From an uncultured delta proteobacterium (lineage in GTDB: Bacteria > Bdellovibrionota_C > UBA2361 > OMII01), in assembly GCA_903904735.1 (NCBI GenBank), contig CAIVDM010000109.1, forward strand, positions 1 to 64,000: a DNA stretch of 64,000 nucleotides. Direction: 5' to 3'. The notes below the pieces were generated by a model that was not told the origin of the DNA, did not search any database, and saw only the letters and a program-made list of their open reading frames with translations. Shown piece by piece: positions 42,447 through 50,820 of the stretch. A program made the translations under genes and the position numbers. Each line of letters opens with the position of its first letter. Position 1 is the first letter of the stretch.

Positions 42447-43132
42447 TGAGGTGGTTACGGACTGTGGCGATTTTGTGCGCGAAAGAGGCCCGCGTTGAGT
42501 GGCGCGGTAGGGAGTTCGTCACGCTGCTCGTCTGCAACTCAATTATCACGGCGGTATTGGTCGGGGCGGGCGTGAGCTCCGCTATCCTGGACGCTCGAGC
42601 GACGACACGCGTGTTTCCCATGCTTCTGTGGCTAGTGTTTCTTTTGTCGGCTACGACCTCTGTCGCTCGGTCGAGCGAGTCGGAATTGGATGGGCGTGGC
42701 TTTGAGGGGCTTCTGCTGGCGGGCGTGACGGGTAGTCAGATGTACGTGGCGAAGGTCGTTGTCATAACGCTGCTTTTCTCCCTCAATTTTTGCGTGCTTT
42801 CTGGGTTGCTCGCCGCGATTCTCGATCAGGATATCGGGCGGGTGTGGGGGGCGTTAGTCGCTGTAGGCGGGGCCGCGAGTTTCGCGCTTGCCTCGCTCGT
42901 TACGCTGCTCTCGGGAATCGCTGGCACATCCAAGCTACGAGGAGTTCTTGTGCCGATTCTTTCGTTACCACTTCTCTTCCCGGTTTTCTTCGCTGGCGTT
43001 GAGATGTCGGCGGACCTCGTGACTCTTGGCTCTTTGCGGCAGGGAAGCGTTTGGCCCGTGATTCTCGTCGCCGCTGGGTCTCTGTACGCCTTGGTGGGCG
43101 TGAATCTTTTTGAAAGCGCGATTCGCGATTAG
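42443..43132 (+). CDS. ccmB: Heme exporter membrane protein CcmB
   Basis: A 229-residue inner-membrane protein with about six helices. It begins with a cytosolic amphipathic stretch, CAKEARVEWRGREF, and ends with LRGVLVPILSLPLLFPVFFAG, both typical of CcmB. It forms the ABC-type complex with CcmA and CcmC that acts on CcmE. The start overlaps the ccmA stop by 4 bases. It ends the first part of the operon; an unrelated secreted protein gene then intervenes before ccmC. Confidence 0.93.
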   Translation: MMRWLRTVAILCAKEARVEWRGREFVTLLVCNSIITAVLVGAGVSSAILDARATTRVFPMLLWLVFLLSATTSVARSSESELDGRGFEGLLLAGVTGSQMYVAKVVVITLLFSLNFCVLSGLLAAILDQDIGRVWGALVAVGGAASFALASLVTLLSGIAGTSKLRGVLVPILSLPLLFPVFFAGVEMSADLVTLGSLRQGSVWPVILVAAGSLYALVGVNLFESAIRD

Positions 43133-43235
43133 TGACTAGTTTACCATAAACGCGAGTCGAGCGAAGCGCTACCACGCGTTCTCCTGACGCAGGTGGTGGG
43201 TTGTTAGGCGCATGATCGCGGTGTAACCTCCGACC

Positions 43236-44732
43236 ATGATTTCCAGCCTCTCCCGTAAGATGTTTGTGTGTGTCGGCGCGCTTCTCCACTTGTTGGCGCC
43301 GTGTCCTGAATCCTCGGCGTTGACGATCGATTATTTTCAGGACGATGGAATGGTCTCTTCCTCCGCGACGGCCGGAACGACCCGTTCGTTGTATGTGCCA
43401 TCCAGCGGCGCGCTCGGTGGTGGGCGCTCTCTCACGGCGACTAAGGGCGGGGCGGGAAGCGGAGTCTCACGCCTTGAAATAGTTGACTCCACTCTTGGCT
43501 ATACTCAAGGGGCGCACTCAGGTCTCGGTGTCGTTGCATGGGATGGAAACAGCGATGCCACCACGCTTTCGCCTCAAGGACTTGGTGGTCTTGATCTAAC
43601 GCAAGATGAGGGATCCTCTTTTGAGCTGGGACTGCAGTTCTTCGATTACCCTGCGAACAGCCCCATACAGGTAGTCTTAAAGGTGTACGACGCCAGCGCG
43701 GCTAACGGCAGTAAATACTCTGAGATCACCATTGTTATCGATCAGTACTTCGATGGGCCCGGCTCGTTCATGATGAGCCTACCTTTCAGTGCTTTTGCCG
43801 TCGCGGGAGCGGGAAGCATCGCCGCGCCAGGCGGGGCGACGTTCGCGACAATTACCGAAGTGGGATCCAACGGACCGGCTGATATGCGAAACGTCGGCGC
43901 CATAACCCTCACGTTTAATGGAATGAACAACGCGAAGGCGCCCGACGTTATTGTCACGCCATTCCGCACTAACGGCCGTTGCGTGTCCACGCCGAACTCA
44001 TCGAACAAAGTTCTCGATGAATGCACGGTGTGTATTGAGGATCCAAACGCGAACAAAGGGAAGAACCGCTGTGGAGTCTGCTATTATGGACGAGCAGGTT
44101 ATTCATACGAGCCAAATAAACTCATAGACGGGTGCCAGTTATGCCCCGGAGAGCGTCGTTATAAGTTTCCGTCTGGAACTACCGACATCTGTGGCGTTTG
44201 CCTCAGAGGCCCAGCGCCGTATAAGTATGTCGATAAGACTCGCTCGTGCGAGATATCCTCGAATAATTGCGCGAGGGTAGCTCCCACAAAAGAAATTCTA
44301 GGTTTCGAGAACGATCTGCTAAAGAAGGCGGAGATCCTAAAGCAGCGATTCATCGACGATAGTAAACGCTATATGGCCAAAGGCTGCGGCGCCGATATCG
44401 CTCTCGCGGATCAGCTAGTGGGCGACGCCTATCAAGTCATCGCGGCGAAGGGTCGGGATATCTTTAGGCGTGGCGTACTTGTGTGTGGCTCATCATGCGT
44501 GACGGTGTCTTTCGCCGAAGAGGTAAAAGCTTTGACTCCTCAGTTTAAGATTATGGAACGCCAGACCGGTCGGATGGCGAAGAAGGTGCAGCAGTGTTAC
44601 CGCCGACTGGGAGTTGTCGCGACGCCGACCCGAGGTGGCGCGGGAGCTGCAAGTACGATCGCTGGAGTGCGAAATGGCTTGTCTTCGCTGCTTCGAAAGT
44701 GTGAGAAGAGAAAAATTTGCCCAAAACGGTGA
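43236..44732 (+). CDS. Cys-rich secreted protein inside the ccm locus
   Basis: A 498-residue protein with a signal peptide (cleavage about residue 28, after ESSA). Residues about 30-245 look like a beta-sandwich adhesion or carbohydrate-binding domain: FELGLQFFDYPANSPIQVVL, GAITLTFNGM. Residues about 248-345 are Cys-rich with several CxxC pairs (CTVCIEDP, RCGVCYYG, GCQLCPGE, ICGVCLRG), like disulphide-bonded or EGF-type repeats. The rest is helical with further Cys. I recognise no named family. It lies between ccmB and ccmC in the same direction, but with gaps of 103 and 136 bases and its own downstream promoter, so it may be an insertion. Confidence 0.75.
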   Translation: MISSLSRKMFVCVGALLHLLAPCPESSALTIDYFQDDGMVSSSATAGTTRSLYVPSSGALGGGRSLTATKGGAGSGVSRLEIVDSTLGYTQGAHSGLGVVAWDGNSDATTLSPQGLGGLDLTQDEGSSFELGLQFFDYPANSPIQVVLKVYDASAANGSKYSEITIVIDQYFDGPGSFMMSLPFSAFAVAGAGSIAAPGGATFATITEVGSNGPADMRNVGAITLTFNGMNNAKAPDVIVTPFRTNGRCVSTPNSSNKVLDECTVCIEDPNANKGKNRCGVCYYGRAGYSYEPNKLIDGCQLCPGERRYKFPSGTTDICGVCLRGPAPYKYVDKTRSCEISSNNCARVAPTKEILGFENDLLKKAEILKQRFIDDSKRYMAKGCGADIALADQLVGDAYQVIAAKGRDIFRRGVLVCGSSCVTVSFAEEVKALTPQFKIMERQTGRMAKKVQQCYRRLGVVATPTRGGAGAASTIAGVRNGLSSLLRKCEKRKICPKR

Positions 44733-44777
44733 CCTATCTGCCTTGAATGGCAGGTTATTTCACTCTGGCGCCACTGG

Positions 44778-44806
44778 TTGAAGGTGTGGCTAGCCCCTGG
44801 TATAGT
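44778..44806 (+). promoter_or_regulatory. Sigma-70-type promoter of ccmC
   Basis: TTGAAG and TATAGT are separated by exactly 17 bases and end 62 bases before the ccmC ATG at 44869. Agreement is four of six and five of six with the consensus. It would let ccmC-ccmD-engB-ribE be expressed apart from ccmE-B. Confidence 0.6.
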
Positions 44807-44868
44807 CCTACGCTCGGCATCTGCGCCATTTTGATCCTCCTTAACCGCCGATTTAGGACAACCTCCCA

Positions 44869-45570
44869 ATGCTGTCAGATCGAGTTCGCCTCACGCATAT
44901 CCTGCTCACGCTGAGCGCGCTGCTCCTGGTTGGTTGCGCCCAATACATGGTGTTCATGGTTGTTCCGAACGAGCAGGTGATGGGAGCCGTTCAGCGCGTG
45001 TTTTACTTCCATGTCGCGAGCGCGCTCGCGTGTTACGCCGCTTTCGGCGCGGTGTTTATCGCCAGTCTCCTATACCTCACGAATCGTGACGCCAAGTCTG
45101 ATATATTCGCGACGGCGGCGGGCGAAGTGGGTTTTGTATTGTGTACGATAGTGCTCATCACGGGCATGATCTGGGGACACAGCGCCTGGAACACCTGGTT
45201 TCGATGGGAGGAGCCTCGACTCGTAACCTTCCTGGTTTTGTGGCTGATATTTCTCTCGTTCACGGTGCTTCGCAATTTTGGTGATCCTACGAAGACCGCG
45301 GTTCACGGTAGTATTCTCGGCATTTTGGGGGCGCTTTCGGTGCCGCTGGTTTACATCTCGATAAAGTTTCTTCCGCAGAGCGCTCGTCTGCATCCCGAGG
45401 TGATTGAGCATGGTGGGCTTAAGTCGCCGTCATACTGGACGGCTTTTGGTTTATCAGTCGCTGCCTTTATGCTACTCGGCGGCCTGTTAATCTGGCTTCG
45501 ATATCGAGTCGGCTTGTTGGAGCATGCGGCTAAAGAAGTTTTGGTAGACGAGGACAACTATGACGCCTGA
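44869..45570 (+). CDS. ccmC: Heme exporter membrane protein CcmC
   Basis: A 233-residue polytopic membrane protein of the heme handling family with six helices. The Trp-rich periplasmic loop reads WGHSAWNTWFRWEEPRLVTF, a variant of the WWD motif in which the usual WDAR is WEEPR. Flanking histidines lie in FYFHVASALACYA and near HGGLKSPSYW. CcmC loads heme onto CcmE. Start and length match the family. It overlaps ccmD by 11 bases. Confidence 0.93.
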   Translation: MLSDRVRLTHILLTLSALLLVGCAQYMVFMVVPNEQVMGAVQRVFYFHVASALACYAAFGAVFIASLLYLTNRDAKSDIFATAAGEVGFVLCTIVLITGMIWGHSAWNTWFRWEEPRLVTFLVLWLIFLSFTVLRNFGDPTKTAVHGSILGILGALSVPLVYISIKFLPQSARLHPEVIEHGGLKSPSYWTAFGLSVAAFMLLGGLLIWLRYRVGLLEHAAKEVLVDEDNYDA

Positions 45571-45721
45571 TACATTTCCCTCCCTCTTCTGGTCATACAC
45601 AGTTGTGTGGGTAGTGTTGAGCGCATACATCGCCACGATCGGTATGCGTGTTTCCAAAGTTGAAAGAGCGCTCTCAAAGCGCGGGGAGCCGCACAATGAC
45701 GCGTCCAAATCAGCAGTGTAA
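45560..45721 (+). CDS. ccmD: Heme exporter protein CcmD
   Basis: A 53-residue open frame beginning ATG ACG CCT within the end of ccmC. It has one membrane helix (WSYTVVWVVLSAYIATIGM) followed by a basic, polar tail VERALSKRGE. This is the usual CcmD plan: a short single-pass protein after ccmC that holds the CcmABC complex to CcmE. It overlaps ccmC by 11 bases and engB by 26. The gene is easily missed because of its size. Confidence 0.8.
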   Translation: MTPDTFPSLFWSYTVVWVVLSAYIATIGMRVSKVERALSKRGEPHNDASKSAV

Positions 45722-46313
45722 GGTTACTAACGCGGAGTTTATGTTTGGAGCGCCCGATATGCGGGCGATTCGAAAGCATCAGCTTCCGGAGATCGCCGTT
45801 ATCGGTCGGTCTAATGTCGGCAAGTCGACATTCATCAATCGCCTCGTCGGCAGGAAGCTGGCGCGAGTCAGCGGCAATCCAGGCTCAACTCGTGAGTTGA
45901 ACTTCTACAGCGTCGAGGGGAGCTGGCGAGAGAAGGCGTTTGGTCAAGCGCTGGTCGATATGCCTGGGTTTGGTTTCGCTAAGCTACCAAAAGAAGTGCG
46001 CGAGGCTATTTCGCGCCTGTCAGTGACGTTCTTGCGGGAGCGGAAGTATCTTCGCGCGGTGATTCTACTCAACGATTGCCGCCGTGAGCCCGCGGAAGAC
46101 GAGCTCGCCATTCAGACGATCTGCGCGAGTGAGGGGATTCCTCTTCTGATCGTTTTAACGAAGTTCGATACGCTCCGACAGAATGATAAGCCGAAAGCTC
46201 AAAAAAATGTCGCCGCGGGGTATCACCTCGAGAAGGACGACGTTCTGGTGACTGGCGAGGGAATGGCTACTGATCCGATATGGGAGCGGCTATTCGCCGT
46301 GATTGGAGACTAG
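45696..46313 (+). CDS. engB: Ribosome biogenesis GTPase EngB (YihA/YsxC)
   Basis: About 205 residues from ATG 45696; the start at 45648 would overlap most of ccmD. TRAFAC GTPase motifs are clear: G1 GRSNVGKST, switch Thr in GSTRELN, G3 DMPGFG, G4 LTKFD. EngB helps assemble the large ribosomal subunit and is essential in many bacteria. GGGGAG lies 10 bases before the ATG. It overlaps the ccmD coding end by 26 bases, tying its expression to the ccmC-D transcript. Confidence 0.95.
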   Translation: MTRPNQQCKVTNAEFMFGAPDMRAIRKHQLPEIAVIGRSNVGKSTFINRLVGRKLARVSGNPGSTRELNFYSVEGSWREKAFGQALVDMPGFGFAKLPKEVREAISRLSVTFLRERKYLRAVILLNDCRREPAEDELAIQTICASEGIPLLIVLTKFDTLRQNDKPKAQKNVAAGYHLEKDDVLVTGEGMATDPIWERLFAVIGD

Positions 46314-46319
46314 GAACCG

Positions 46320-46937
46320 ATGTTTACCGGAATAGTGCAGGGGATCGCCTCGATTCAGGCTATACGACAAGAGCGGGATATTACGCGTTTAGTGGTGGCT
46401 TTCCCAAAAGGAGCGCTCGCCAGCGTCCAGCAGGGCGCGAGTATCTCGATAAACGGGTGCTGTCTCACGGTGACTGGATTCTCGAGCGATGAGGCGAGCT
46501 TTGATCTCGTTCCCGAGACGATGACTCGCACGATGTTTCATACCCTCAAGGACGGGGCGCGAGTCAATTTCGAGCGATCGCTCAAGTTCGGCGACGAAGT
46601 TGGCGGGCACGTTCTCTCAGGCCACGTTGATGTCGTCGCTGAGCTCGTGAACGTCGATACGCTGCATGAAAGCAGGATAGTCACGTTCAAGGTATCGCCC
46701 GAGTGGGCGAAGTATCTCTTCACCAAAGGATATATCGCCGTGCAGGGAGCGAGCCTTACGCTCACTGGAGTGGATAAGAAAAACGGCTCTTTCACGATTT
46801 CTCTGATCCCCGAAACGCTCGCCAAGACCACGTTCGGCGAGATGGGGGTCGGCGCGCTCGCCAACATCGAGATCGATCGAACAACGCAGGTTGTCGTCGA
46901 TACGGTGGAGCGGATGATGCGAGAGACTCGGGCTTAG
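46320..46937 (+). CDS. ribE: Riboflavin synthase, alpha chain
   Basis: A 205-residue enzyme that dismutates two 6,7-dimethyl-8-ribityllumazine molecules into riboflavin and a pyrimidine. It starts with the family hallmark MFTGIVQGIASI and consists of two homologous beta-barrel lumazine-binding repeats (about 1-97 and 98-195), each with an SINGxCLTV-like or GASLTLTGV segment. It follows engB by 6 bases, so is co-transcribed. No FMN riboswitch lies upstream and no other rib gene is in the window. Confidence 0.97.
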   Translation: MFTGIVQGIASIQAIRQERDITRLVVAFPKGALASVQQGASISINGCCLTVTGFSSDEASFDLVPETMTRTMFHTLKDGARVNFERSLKFGDEVGGHVLSGHVDVVAELVNVDTLHESRIVTFKVSPEWAKYLFTKGYIAVQGASLTLTGVDKKNGSFTISLIPETLAKTTFGEMGVGALANIEIDRTTQVVVDTVERMMRETRA

Positions 46938-47162
46938 TGCTCTCATCGAGATTTCCATCCTCTTAGCCGCTAGAGGCCGTAGACACAGCTAATGGCAAAA
47001 CCTCCGCGAGCAATTTGCGCCTCAACCGCTTCAATTCTCTCGTCTTTACGCCATCTTATGATGTTACCAAATTGTGATCTTTGGGGCGCGACGGCGCCAT
47101 TCAAATTGCCCATATCCAGGTAGGAGAGTCGCCGAGAGCTGGTGGCGGCGTGGGATGAGCGC

Positions 47163-48173
47163 ATGAATACGAAGAGGGGAATACTTGTTTTGATTGTCTC
47201 AGTTGGAGGGCTGCTCGCGTTCGGCGCGTATGAGGGTAGTACCGCGCATGAACGTCGAGCGGATCGCGTCGGGCAATCCCAGGCGATCCTGCGCCTCAAG
47301 CGCAAGATCGCTCGACTTCATCGGGAGCCTATCGCGCATGAGCTTCCAGAGTTTTCGTCTTCGAGGAGTGAGGAAGCCTCATGCTACGGGCGTAGCGAAA
47401 GCGAGGCGCAAGAGAAGATGCTCGCTCGCTTGGAAGCGGAGGAGCAAGCGCAACTCGATCGCGACATCGCGGAGGACCCGGGTGCCGAGTTGCGGCGGTA
47501 CTCGTATCACATGGCTAACGCGCTGTGCGACGAAGGAATTTCAGAGCGGGATAAAGTAGCGATAACGGCGGACCTGAGTGCTCAGTTACGACGCTCGCGA
47601 TTGGAGATAAGCAAAGTAAGCGAGCCGACACACCCTGAAAGCGATATGGAGCGAAGTCATCAAATTATCAAAAAACATCTAGGCGAGGAGCGATATCTCA
47701 ATCAGGTCATGAAGTGCGCTAAATCTAGTGAGGATAGCGAGGCCCGTTCTGTGGCGCGCGGAATTGAGTACCTCGGAGCGATGATCGGACTAACAGCCGA
47801 GCAACAGGAGCAAGCGCGGAGCATCTATGGAAAGTTATCTGTAGTTAGGGGTGGAGTCCCCATCTCCGTTCTCGACAGCACGGGACAGATTGTGACGGTA
47901 CATCCCTCCGAAGTGCGGGCAGACGGCTCGAGAACGGCTGGTGCTCCTTCCGCTAGCCAGGATTTGACAGGGCGAGAGGGGGAGCTAACTCGCAAGTTTT
48001 TTTCGCTCCTTACCCCCGAACAGGAGCGTAAATACCGAGCCTTTATAGATGAACACAACGAAGCGATGACATTCCTGATGAGAGTTCCTTTTGACTTGCC
48101 CGAGCAGCTCCCCCCGAGCGAGTCCATCGAAATTGAAGGCTCTGCTGTCGAGGCTGAGGCCAGTTCTCGTTAA
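47163..48173 (+). CDS. Membrane-anchored hypothetical protein with charged helices
   Basis: About 336 residues from ATG 47163 (an in-frame GTG lies at 47142). One N-terminal hydrophobic segment, GILVLIVSVGGLLAFGAY, anchors an otherwise soluble, Glu/Arg-rich, mainly helical protein. The C-terminal half contains GLTAEQQEQARSIYGKL and FFSLLTPEQERKYRAF, the LTxEQ-type helices found in periplasmic Spy/CpxP-like proteins, which suggests a periplasmic chaperone-like part. I cannot assign a family. Its stop overlaps that of the convergent thioesterase gene by 4 bases. Confidence 0.7.
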   Translation: MNTKRGILVLIVSVGGLLAFGAYEGSTAHERRADRVGQSQAILRLKRKIARLHREPIAHELPEFSSSRSEEASCYGRSESEAQEKMLARLEAEEQAQLDRDIAEDPGAELRRYSYHMANALCDEGISERDKVAITADLSAQLRRSRLEISKVSEPTHPESDMERSHQIIKKHLGEERYLNQVMKCAKSSEDSEARSVARGIEYLGAMIGLTAEQQEQARSIYGKLSVVRGGVPISVLDSTGQIVTVHPSEVRADGSRTAGAPSASQDLTGREGELTRKFFSLLTPEQERKYRAFIDEHNEAMTFLMRVPFDLPEQLPPSESIEIEGSAVEAEASSR

Positions 48174-48562
48174 GGCTTGTTCTCGTCAACGATCGGGATC
48201 GGTCGGTTCTGGTTATCGACAGCGACCATCACGACCTCGGCGGAGGTGACGTGAATTGTGTGAACCGAGTCGATGCCTCTCGTCGCCTCAACCTCAACTT
48301 TGATGGTTATCGAGGTATGTCCCTGTTTCATCGTCTCACAGTAGAAGCTTACCGCGTCTCCAACAAAGACTGGCGCGATAAAGACCACCTCGCGCATAAT
48401 CTTGGTCACATACTTTTTTGGCGCCACCGACCGAGCGTGTTGTCCTGCCGCTAAGTCGATGAGGCTTAAGATATGTCCGCCGAAGATGCTTCCGAGCGCG
48501 TTCGTGTCGCGCGGCATCATAATCGTTCGTATGGCGGGAATTTTAGAGTTGCTATCTACCAT
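48170..48562 (-). CDS. Acyl-CoA thioesterase, YciA-type hotdog protein
   Basis: A 130-residue single-hotdog-domain protein. The active-site region reads DTNALGSIFGGHILSLIDLAA, matching the N-GxIFGGxLL-x-D pattern of bacterial and eukaryotic acyl-CoA thioesterases, which release CoA from acyl-CoA. KIMREVVFIAPVFVGD and HTSITIKVEVEA provide the following strands. No fatty-acid genes are adjacent. The gene converges on the one before it and is divergent from the cupin gene downstream. Confidence 0.9.
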   Translation of the reverse strand: MVDSNSKIPAIRTIMMPRDTNALGSIFGGHILSLIDLAAGQHARSVAPKKYVTKIMREVVFIAPVFVGDAVSFYCETMKQGHTSITIKVEVEATRGIDSVHTIHVTSAEVVMVAVDNQNRPIPIVDENKP

Positions 48563-48697
48563 GAGAGTTCCTTGTAAAGCTCGTCTCTCTTGTAGCTCTC
48601 ATGCTCTACCGAGTAAACACGAGAAAGAGAGAAATCCCCGCCACAATAGTTCGGTTAGGGCTTTCGTCACTGCGGGGCGTCTTGATAGGTTCCTGGC

Positions 48698-49207
48698 ATG
48701 GAGCATGCTCAGATGTCGCCGTCATATTGGGTTTCTCACTTGGGATTGGCTTCTCATCCAGAGGGTGGTTTCTTTCGAGAGGTATATAGATCGTCAGAGC
48801 GCGTGGCCTCGGCGCACCTGCCCGAGCGATTCCCTGGCGCCCGCGATTTCGCCACCAGTATTTATTATCTGCTCGAAGCGGGTGATTTCTCAGCCTTTCA
48901 CCGCATCAAGTCAGACGAGACGTGGCATTTTTACGCTGGCGGACCACTAGAGTTGCACATGGTTCAGGGGGCGAGCTACTCCGTCGTTATCTTAGGTAAC
49001 CGACCCGATCGAGGGGAGTTACTTCAATACACCGTCCCACATGGAGTGTGGTTCGCGTCACGTCCGCTAGCCGGAACGAGTTATAGCCTTCTGGGTTGTG
49101 CAGTGAGTCCGGGATTCGATTTTGAGGATTTTGAGATGGGCGCCCCTGAACAAGTCCTGTCCAAACGAGGAGACCTTGTCGGCTCACTTTCCTCGTTGTT
49201 CAGATAG
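48698..49207 (+). CDS. DUF985 / cupin_5 family protein
   Basis: A 169-residue beta-barrel protein of the DUF985 cupin family. Conserved segments are HPEGGFFREVYRS near the start, ATSIYYLLEAGDFSAFHRIKSDE, WHFYAGGPLELHM and the closing GCAVSPGFDFEDFEM. His and Glu residues in these strands could bind a metal. Family members are widespread and their reaction is unsettled; some are annotated as epimerase-like. It stands alone. Confidence 0.9.
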   Translation: MEHAQMSPSYWVSHLGLASHPEGGFFREVYRSSERVASAHLPERFPGARDFATSIYYLLEAGDFSAFHRIKSDETWHFYAGGPLELHMVQGASYSVVILGNRPDRGELLQYTVPHGVWFASRPLAGTSYSLLGCAVSPGFDFEDFEMGAPEQVLSKRGDLVGSLSSLFR

Positions 49208-49351
49208 TAGTCGATCAGCTCGCCAGTCAGATCGTGCCACGACCTCAGCTATCAACAGCCCTGTGAGGCAAGTCATCGTCACAAGTGAGGCCGCGAGAGT
49301 ATGGTGTGCTCGTGAGTGATTCATTTCGAAAATTTCTAAAAGGGTGGGTTT

Positions 49352-49714
49352 ATGGAGCAGACAGAGCGAGCGCAACAGGAGAGTGACTTCAGACAAGAGT
49401 CGATAGGTGAGCCGCGAGAGGAGTCGACAGTGGGTTCGGCCGGCGAGTATCTGGATAAGGCGCTGAACTTAATTGGACGTAAGATGCGAAGCGCCGCTAA
49501 CATTGTGCGTGAACGGGCTCCTCAGGAAGGAGCGGCAACAAGCGCTTTCACGCAGGCATCAAATGTTTTGGACGCGACTGGACGCTATATGATGCGAGAG
49601 CGAGTAATGAACGATGTGGGAGGAGTAGTGCGTCGATACCCATTGCGTTCGCTTGGAGTGTGTTTCCTAGCGGGGCTCTTAGTAGGTAACGCCACCCGTA
49701 TCGCGCGGCGTTAG
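49352..49714 (+). CDS. Small membrane-associated helical protein, YqjD/DUF883-like
   Basis: A 120-residue protein. A polar N-terminus rich in Glu and Gln leads to an amphipathic region and a C-terminal hydrophobic segment with small residues, YPLRSLGVCFLAGLLVGNAT, ending in RIARR. This plan resembles the YqjD/ElaB family of stationary-phase inner-membrane proteins. It precedes a YqjE-like holin-family gene and a third small helical gene, the usual order of this trio. GGGTGGGTTT precedes the ATG. Confidence 0.65.
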   Translation: MEQTERAQQESDFRQESIGEPREESTVGSAGEYLDKALNLIGRKMRSAANIVRERAPQEGAATSAFTQASNVLDATGRYMMRERVMNDVGGVVRRYPLRSLGVCFLAGLLVGNATRIARR

Positions 49715-49788
49715 TCGATCGCCGAGGTGACGTCATTCGTCGCCTCGGCGAGATATTCAAGCTGAGATTAGGAAAGCCGGAGAGGTGT

Positions 49789-50196
49789 ATGTTCAACTCG
49801 ATGCGTGAGGAACTGGAGTCCACCGTAACGCCCATCATGCGAGATATCCTTGATGATGCGCGCGCTTTAATGCGTCAAGAAGTCGAGCTGCTCCGGGGAG
49901 AGACACGTCGCGAATCAAAGCGCATTGCGAGAATCGCGGCTCTTCTTGTCGTTGGTTCGGTCTTTACGTTCTCGGCGATCCTGCTGGGATTGTTCGCTAT
50001 CGCCTACACGATCGCGGCCGCGGATCCTCGATACACGCTGGGCTTTTCGTTTGGTGTTGTCGCCACTGGCGCCGCCGTGATCGCTGTCGGAATTTCGTAT
50101 TGGAGCTTGAGGCAGTGGCGGGCGTTAACCGCTGAATCGAGTAAGACCTTTGACGCCTTAAAGGAGGGTGTAGCATGGATGCAGCGCACGATGTAA
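49789..50196 (+). CDS. YqjE-like / phage holin superfamily III membrane protein
   Basis: A 135-residue protein. An amphipathic N-terminal region, MRDILDDARALMRQEVELLRGE, is followed by two membrane helices (about 52-75 and 85-108) and a short cytosolic tail. The LMRQEVEL heptad before the helices is the recurrent feature of the YqjE/holin-X family. Despite the name, members in such trios are not phage genes. It overlaps the next gene by 22 bases. Confidence 0.8.
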   Translation: MFNSMREELESTVTPIMRDILDDARALMRQEVELLRGETRRESKRIARIAALLVVGSVFTFSAILLGLFAIAYTIAAADPRYTLGFSFGVVATGAAVIAVGISYWSLRQWRALTAESSKTFDALKEGVAWMQRTM

Positions 50197-50522
50197 ACGG
50201 AGCGAGCCCTGAGCGTTTGCGCCAGGGAATACGACAAACGACCCAGGCACTGGAGCAAGACGTTGAGCGGCTCCAAGGAGCTGTGCGGGACAGGGCTCAG
50301 CGCGTAAAGCGCGCGTTCCTTATGCCCGAGTTCGTGAGTAAGAATCCTGCGCGAGCTTGCGCTATCGCGGCAGGTGTCGGATTCTTGATCTCTCGACTGC
50401 GTTCCAGGCGGCAGGTCGGAGGTGCCTCTCGACGCGTCGCTGCGGGGACCGGGCTTGGGCTTAGAGAGATAGGTATCGCGGTCGCGACGCGGGCTATCCA
50501 GAGCGCTCTTTTCCGCCGCTAG
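50175..50522 (+). CDS. Small helical protein, DUF883/DUF3618-like
   Basis: A 115-residue protein that starts inside the end of the YqjE-like gene. The N-terminus is a charged helix (LRQGIRQTTQALEQDVERLQG); then comes NPARACAIAAGVGFLISRLRSRR, the NPxxAxxxAxGxGFLIxxLxxRR pattern typical of YqjD/DUF883 and DUF3618 C-termini. The rest is Ala/Gly-rich. It completes the trio at 49352-50522, which probably acts in membrane or envelope stress. Confidence 0.7.
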   Translation: MDAAHDVNGASPERLRQGIRQTTQALEQDVERLQGAVRDRAQRVKRAFLMPEFVSKNPARACAIAAGVGFLISRLRSRRQVGGASRRVAAGTGLGLREIGIAVATRAIQSALFRR

Positions 50523-50820
50523 AGTCGCATCTTCAATAAAAAGGGATCTTCCACGAGATCGGTAGGGAAGGATGGGAATACACCTTCTCATCTCTTTCTT
50601 TGTTCTCGCTGTTTCTCTTGGAGATGATCGCTCTCAAGATATCATGAAAAAACACTCCCAAACCGAGCTATGCGGGCGGAGAGGCTTTATTGGAGGCACA
50701 CGCACTCAACTCTCGCTCTTTTCGCAATTACTTCATATACTTTGCACGGTTTAGATTGCCGGGCTCCGTGAAAGCGACCTGTACACGGAGGAGTTTGCAA
50801 CCACCTGAAAGTATTGAATT
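50523..50820 (+). other. Leader region before secA
   Basis: About 300 bases with no confident gene. A 60-codon open frame at 50572-50754 begins MGIHLLISFFVLAVSLG after a GGGAAGGATG context and could encode a tiny secreted peptide, but nothing else supports it. A SecM-like secretion-arrest role is conceivable from its place upstream of secA, but I see no arrest motif. Confidence 0.3.

Noticed and set aside
43236-44732. CcmH or CcmG replacement by simple homology
   Set aside because: The CxxC pairs are in a repeated, loop-rich region without a thioredoxin-like pattern, so homology cannot be claimed; only a question is raised.
46938-47141. FMN riboswitch or other leader near ribE
   Set aside because: The gap lies after ribE, and neither it nor the 6-base gap before ribE has the conserved RFN elements.
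49789-50196. Prophage remnant suggested by the holin-family protein
   Set aside because: No integrase, lysin, structural gene or attachment site is nearby, and the YqjE-like context explains the family.
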